Source: an uncultured Prevotella sp.
GTDB taxonomy: Bacteria > Bacteroidota > Bacteroidia > Bacteroidales > Bacteroidaceae
Direction: 5' to 3'
Assembly: GCA_900318625.1 (NCBI GenBank)
Contig: ONLG01000036.1
Span: 1-33,407 of the forward strand
Length of the DNA stretch: 33,407 bases
Part shown: in pieces, positions 31,080-33,407 of the stretch
Layout: each line of letters opens with the position of its first letter
Position numbering within the stretch: position 1 is the first letter of the stretch
The notes under the pieces: generated by a model
The model's input: the letters and a program-made list of their open reading frames with translations, nothing else
What the model was told of the DNA's origin: nothing
Databases searched by the model: none
Translations under genes and position numbers: made by a program

Positions 31080-33062
31080 ATGAACACCAAAACTCTACAA
31101 CTTTGTTTAACGTGCCTGTTCGCCTTATTCATGTATCAGGCGCAAGCCCTCAACCCAACGACAGCCGACAAGCGGCGGTGCTTTATGGAGGACACCGAGG
31201 CCCGTACCATCACCTTCCTCTTTTGCCTCGACGACGGATACTGGTCGGACAACGTTTCGACAGCATACGTTCGCGGCTCATTCAACAACTGGAAAGACGT
31301 AGACTACTGCAAGATGTCGTATGACAAGGAGAGTAACTGCTGGTATGTAACCCTAACCTACGAGCAGGTGAACATTCCCGGAAACTCGGGGCAGCCCGAA
31401 TACAAGTTTGTCATCAACGGCAACTACAAGGGGGCACCCAGCTGGCTTACCGACGGCTATGTGTTTATGACCTCAGACCAGAACATGATTGTGGTCTTTG
31501 CCACCGACGACCTTGAGCAAATCAAGCAAAACAGCGCCCGCGCTGGCTACATCCGCCCTTTGTCTGACTTCAACTTAGACGACCCCGTTGATCAGGCTGC
31601 CATTTCCAACTTCCGCTGCGTACCGGGAACAACCCGGCTGTTCCGCTCCTACCACCCCTATAAGTCGTCGCGTGGCGACAACAAGGGTGTAGACACGGAG
31701 TACTGGCGTCTGTACTATGTTGCCAAGCTTGCAACGGCAGCCGGCATCAAGTCGGACATCTGCCTGTCGGACAACGACGAGAACACCCTGACAACCTACA
31801 CCACCAACGGACAGACCTATCAGGAAACCATCCCCGAATACTATCAGAGCATCATTGACAACAATCACGTTCTCTATGTCAACGCCAACAACAAAGTGCC
31901 GTCCTACAGCTATGTATATACAAAGCCCACCTCAAAATACTTCGGCGACTGGGTGAAGCAGATCGTTGAGTTTATCAACAATGACGATACACCAGCACCA
32001 TTCCAAATTCATTGTCGTTTGGGAACCGACCGCACAGGAGTGTTCTGCGCCGTGCTCGCTGCCCTTTGCGGTGCCGACTGGGATGCCATCACCGCAGACT
32101 ATCAGGCTACCAACAACATGCAAATACGCGAATTCCGCGACTGGCATCTGCTGGCATATACCTTCCGCCAGCTGCTGAATGTCTACGACGTGAGCACCGT
32201 CACCGACCTCAAGGGTGCGCTCAGCGAGTATTTCATATCAAACGGCTATCTCACACAGAGCCAGATCGACAAGCTCGCGGCCAAGCTGAACGGCGAGAGC
32301 TATGTAACATATAACGTAGAGGTTCCTGAAGGAACCAAAGCCTGCTACATCGCCGGAGAAATGAACGGATGGACATTCGACGAGATGACCAAAATCGACG
32401 ATACCCACTACTTCGCAAACATCTACGGCGCTACCACCGACCAGAAATACAAGTATTGCTCCGGCCCCTCATGGGACTATGTTGAGGTGACTGCCGAGGG
32501 CAAGAGCAAGGCAAACCGTACATACGCTGAGAGCGACGTCGTTGAGAAGTGGAAGGCCGTCTACGACCCCAACGCACAGCCCGTGGTGGTAACTTACAAG
32601 AACATAACCATCAAGGCTTATTCGCCCGACGGAGTTCCTACCATCTGGTGGTGGGGCGGCGGCGACAAGTGTCCCGATGCTTCCAAGAGCTACGCATGGA
32701 CCGACAGGCCTGAGATGCACGAGCTGGCAGGACACGAAGGCTGGTATTACTGGGCTTTCACCGACGTTGACGAGTCGAAGGGCATCAACTACATCCTCAC
32801 CTCACCCGGCACGGGAACCAAGTCGGAAGACCTACATGCCGATGACGACGAGTGCCGCGACCAGTACTACAAGATAACTGCCGACCCGGAGTCTACCGGC
32901 ATCACCGTTATGAAAGCCGGCGCTTCCTATTGTGACATCTATACCCTGAGCGGCGTGCTCGTAAGAAAGGGTGTACACTCCTCTGAGGCCTGCCGTCAGC
33001 TTAGCAGTGGCATCTATGTCATGCGAACAGGAAACCAGAGCGTCAAGATAGCCGTAAAGTAA
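31080..33062 (+). CDS. T9SS-secreted tyrosine-phosphatase-fold enzyme with carbohydrate-binding-like domains
   Basis: A 660-residue secreted protein. Start ATG 31080 gives a clear signal peptide (TKTLQLCLTCLFALFMYQAQA). Domains, by my reading: glycogen-binding/CBM48-like E-set (about 44-142; AYVRGSFNNWKDVDY), a phosphatase domain (about 152-370) with the CX5R loop HCRLGTDRTG (Cys312, Arg318), a second CBM48-like segment (about 408-490; CYIAGEMNGWTFDEM), a CBM26-like starch-binding module (about 506-598; ITIKAYSPDGVPTIWWWGG), and a type A T9SS sorting domain (about 612-660; DIYTLSGVLVRKGV, then SSGIYVMRTG). The active-site loop is of the Y_phosphatase3/Siw14 kind, not the CxAGxGR of known glucan phosphatases. 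The substrate is therefore open: phosphoglucan, inositol phosphate or phosphoprotein. Confidence 0.85.
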   Translation: MNTKTLQLCLTCLFALFMYQAQALNPTTADKRRCFMEDTEARTITFLFCLDDGYWSDNVSTAYVRGSFNNWKDVDYCKMSYDKESNCWYVTLTYEQVNIPGNSGQPEYKFVINGNYKGAPSWLTDGYVFMTSDQNMIVVFATDDLEQIKQNSARAGYIRPLSDFNLDDPVDQAAISNFRCVPGTTRLFRSYHPYKSSRGDNKGVDTEYWRLYYVAKLATAAGIKSDICLSDNDENTLTTYTTNGQTYQETIPEYYQSIIDNNHVLYVNANNKVPSYSYVYTKPTSKYFGDWVKQIVEFINNDDTPAPFQIHCRLGTDRTGVFCAVLAALCGADWDAITADYQATNNMQIREFRDWHLLAYTFRQLLNVYDVSTVTDLKGALSEYFISNGYLTQSQIDKLAAKLNGESYVTYNVEVPEGTKACYIAGEMNGWTFDEMTKIDDTHYFANIYGATTDQKYKYCSGPSWDYVEVTAEGKSKANRTYAESDVVEKWKAVYDPNAQPVVVTYKNITIKAYSPDGVPTIWWWGGGDKCPDASKSYAWTDRPEMHELAGHEGWYYWAFTDVDESKGINYILTSPGTGTKSEDLHADDDECRDQYYKITADPESTGITVMKAGASYCDIYTLSGVLVRKGVHSSEACRQLSSGIYVMRTGNQSVKIAVK

Positions 33063-33103
33063 CTTTTACACATGTTTCCGCTGGCTCTGTTCTTATAAAT
33101 CCT

Positions 33104-33111
33104 TATCTTTG
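33104..33111 (+). promoter_or_regulatory. -7 box of the SPFH gene
   Basis: TATCTTTG matches TAnnTTTG, with about 30 nt of leader to ATG 33148. The -33 region is weak. Confidence 0.55.
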
Positions 33112-33147
33112 CAATATCCAAACATAAACAACTAATAGATTAGAGTT

Positions 33148-33407
33148 ATGGAGAATAAGGAATTTGCGTTCAAAGGAGCAGTAGCCAACGGATTCTTGAT
33201 GCTGTTCGTCAATCTCGCAGTGGCCATTCTGTCTGTCGTAGGCATCGTCTACAGCATCATCCTGCTCGACGGCAGCGACGGTGCCCGGGGAGGATGGCTG
33301 CTTGGAGGAAGCTTGCTGCTGCTGTTGGTGAATATAATAATGTGGTGCGGACTGATGCAGCTGGAACCAAACGAAGCTAAGGTGCTGACGTGGTTCGGCA
33401 AGTATAG
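33148..33407 (+). CDS. SPFH/band-7 domain protein, N-terminal part only
   Basis: The open frame starts at ATG 33148 (MENKEFAFKGAVANGFLMLF) and runs off the window edge after 86 residues. Two membrane helices are visible (about 14-37 and 49-67), followed by LEPNEAKVLTWFGKY, the typical entry into an SPFH (stomatin/prohibitin/flotillin/HflK) domain ('QPNEA.V...FGKY'). Such proteins form membrane scaffolds. The rest of the gene lies to the right. Confidence 0.85.
   Translation, partial: MENKEFAFKGAVANGFLMLFVNLAVAILSVVGIVYSIILLDGSDGARGGWLLGGSLLLLLVNIIMWCGLMQLEPNEAKVLTWFGKY

Overview
The window looks like a chromosomal segment of a Bacteroidales bacterium, most likely Prevotella/Segatella-like. 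The evidence is the many Bacteroidetes-type promoters (TAnnTTTG -7 box, some with a TTTG/TTG -33 box about 19-21 bp upstream), lipoboxes of the SSC/ASC type, a complete type IX secretion (T9SS) core gene set, a DUF6377-type regulator, and REP-like GC palindromes between genes. No species can be named from sequence reading alone. I saw no integrase, transposase, phage gene or CRISPR array.

Layout. 1-322: terminator and an AT-rich 22-bp tandem repeat. 323-5182 (minus): probable operon gltX > waaA > lipoprotein > nitroreductase > trpS. 5320-7404 (plus): a PgpH-type 7TM-HD phosphodiesterase reading away from gltX. 7405-7805: non-coding block with nested hairpins, including a perfect 35-bp palindrome. 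7806-8586: a 55-residue protein followed by a GNAT acetyltransferase, resembling a toxin-antitoxin pair. 8734-8808: tRNA-Val(TAC). 8983-13285 (plus): purB, rluB and asnS; asnS is broken by an internal deletion that shifts the frame just before class II motif 3. 13382-14044 (minus): secreted protein of unknown function. 14388-15947 (plus): FadL/OMPP1-type outer-membrane protein. 15978-16290: a seven-copy array of about 44 bp. 16408-17298 (minus): lipoprotein. 17635-19923 (minus): priA. 20092-26888 (minus): T9SS cluster in the order porP > gldK/porK > gldL/porL > gldM/porM > gldN/porN > small outer-membrane barrel. 27222-28439 (minus): exported esterase with a CBM20-like tail. About 28555-28786: remnant of an ECF sigma factor. 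28942-29163: small DUF2795-type protein. 29284-30894: TPR/TM/HTH regulator of the DUF6377 type. 31080-33062: secreted CX5R phosphatase flanked by carbohydrate-binding-like domains and ending in a T9SS sorting domain. 33148-33407: start of an SPFH/band-7 protein, cut by the window edge.

How parts connect. GldK/N, GldL/M and PorP would form the ring, motor and partner of the T9SS. The phosphatase at 31080 is a predicted T9SS cargo whose domain mix recalls eukaryotic glucan phosphatases (laforin, SEX4). The nearby esterase also carries a starch-binding-like module, so the right-hand third has a secretion-plus-glucan theme. Two intergenic regions, upstream of porP and upstream of the lipoprotein at 17298, share the same composite repeat: three 22-bp-spaced near-palindromes, GC hairpins and a 9-bp tandem repeat. 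A decayed, inverted copy splits gldM from gldN.

The strongest second looks are the glucan-phosphatase-like T9SS cargo, the disrupted asnS, the shared composite repeat with its possible operator array, and the 55-aa/GNAT pair.
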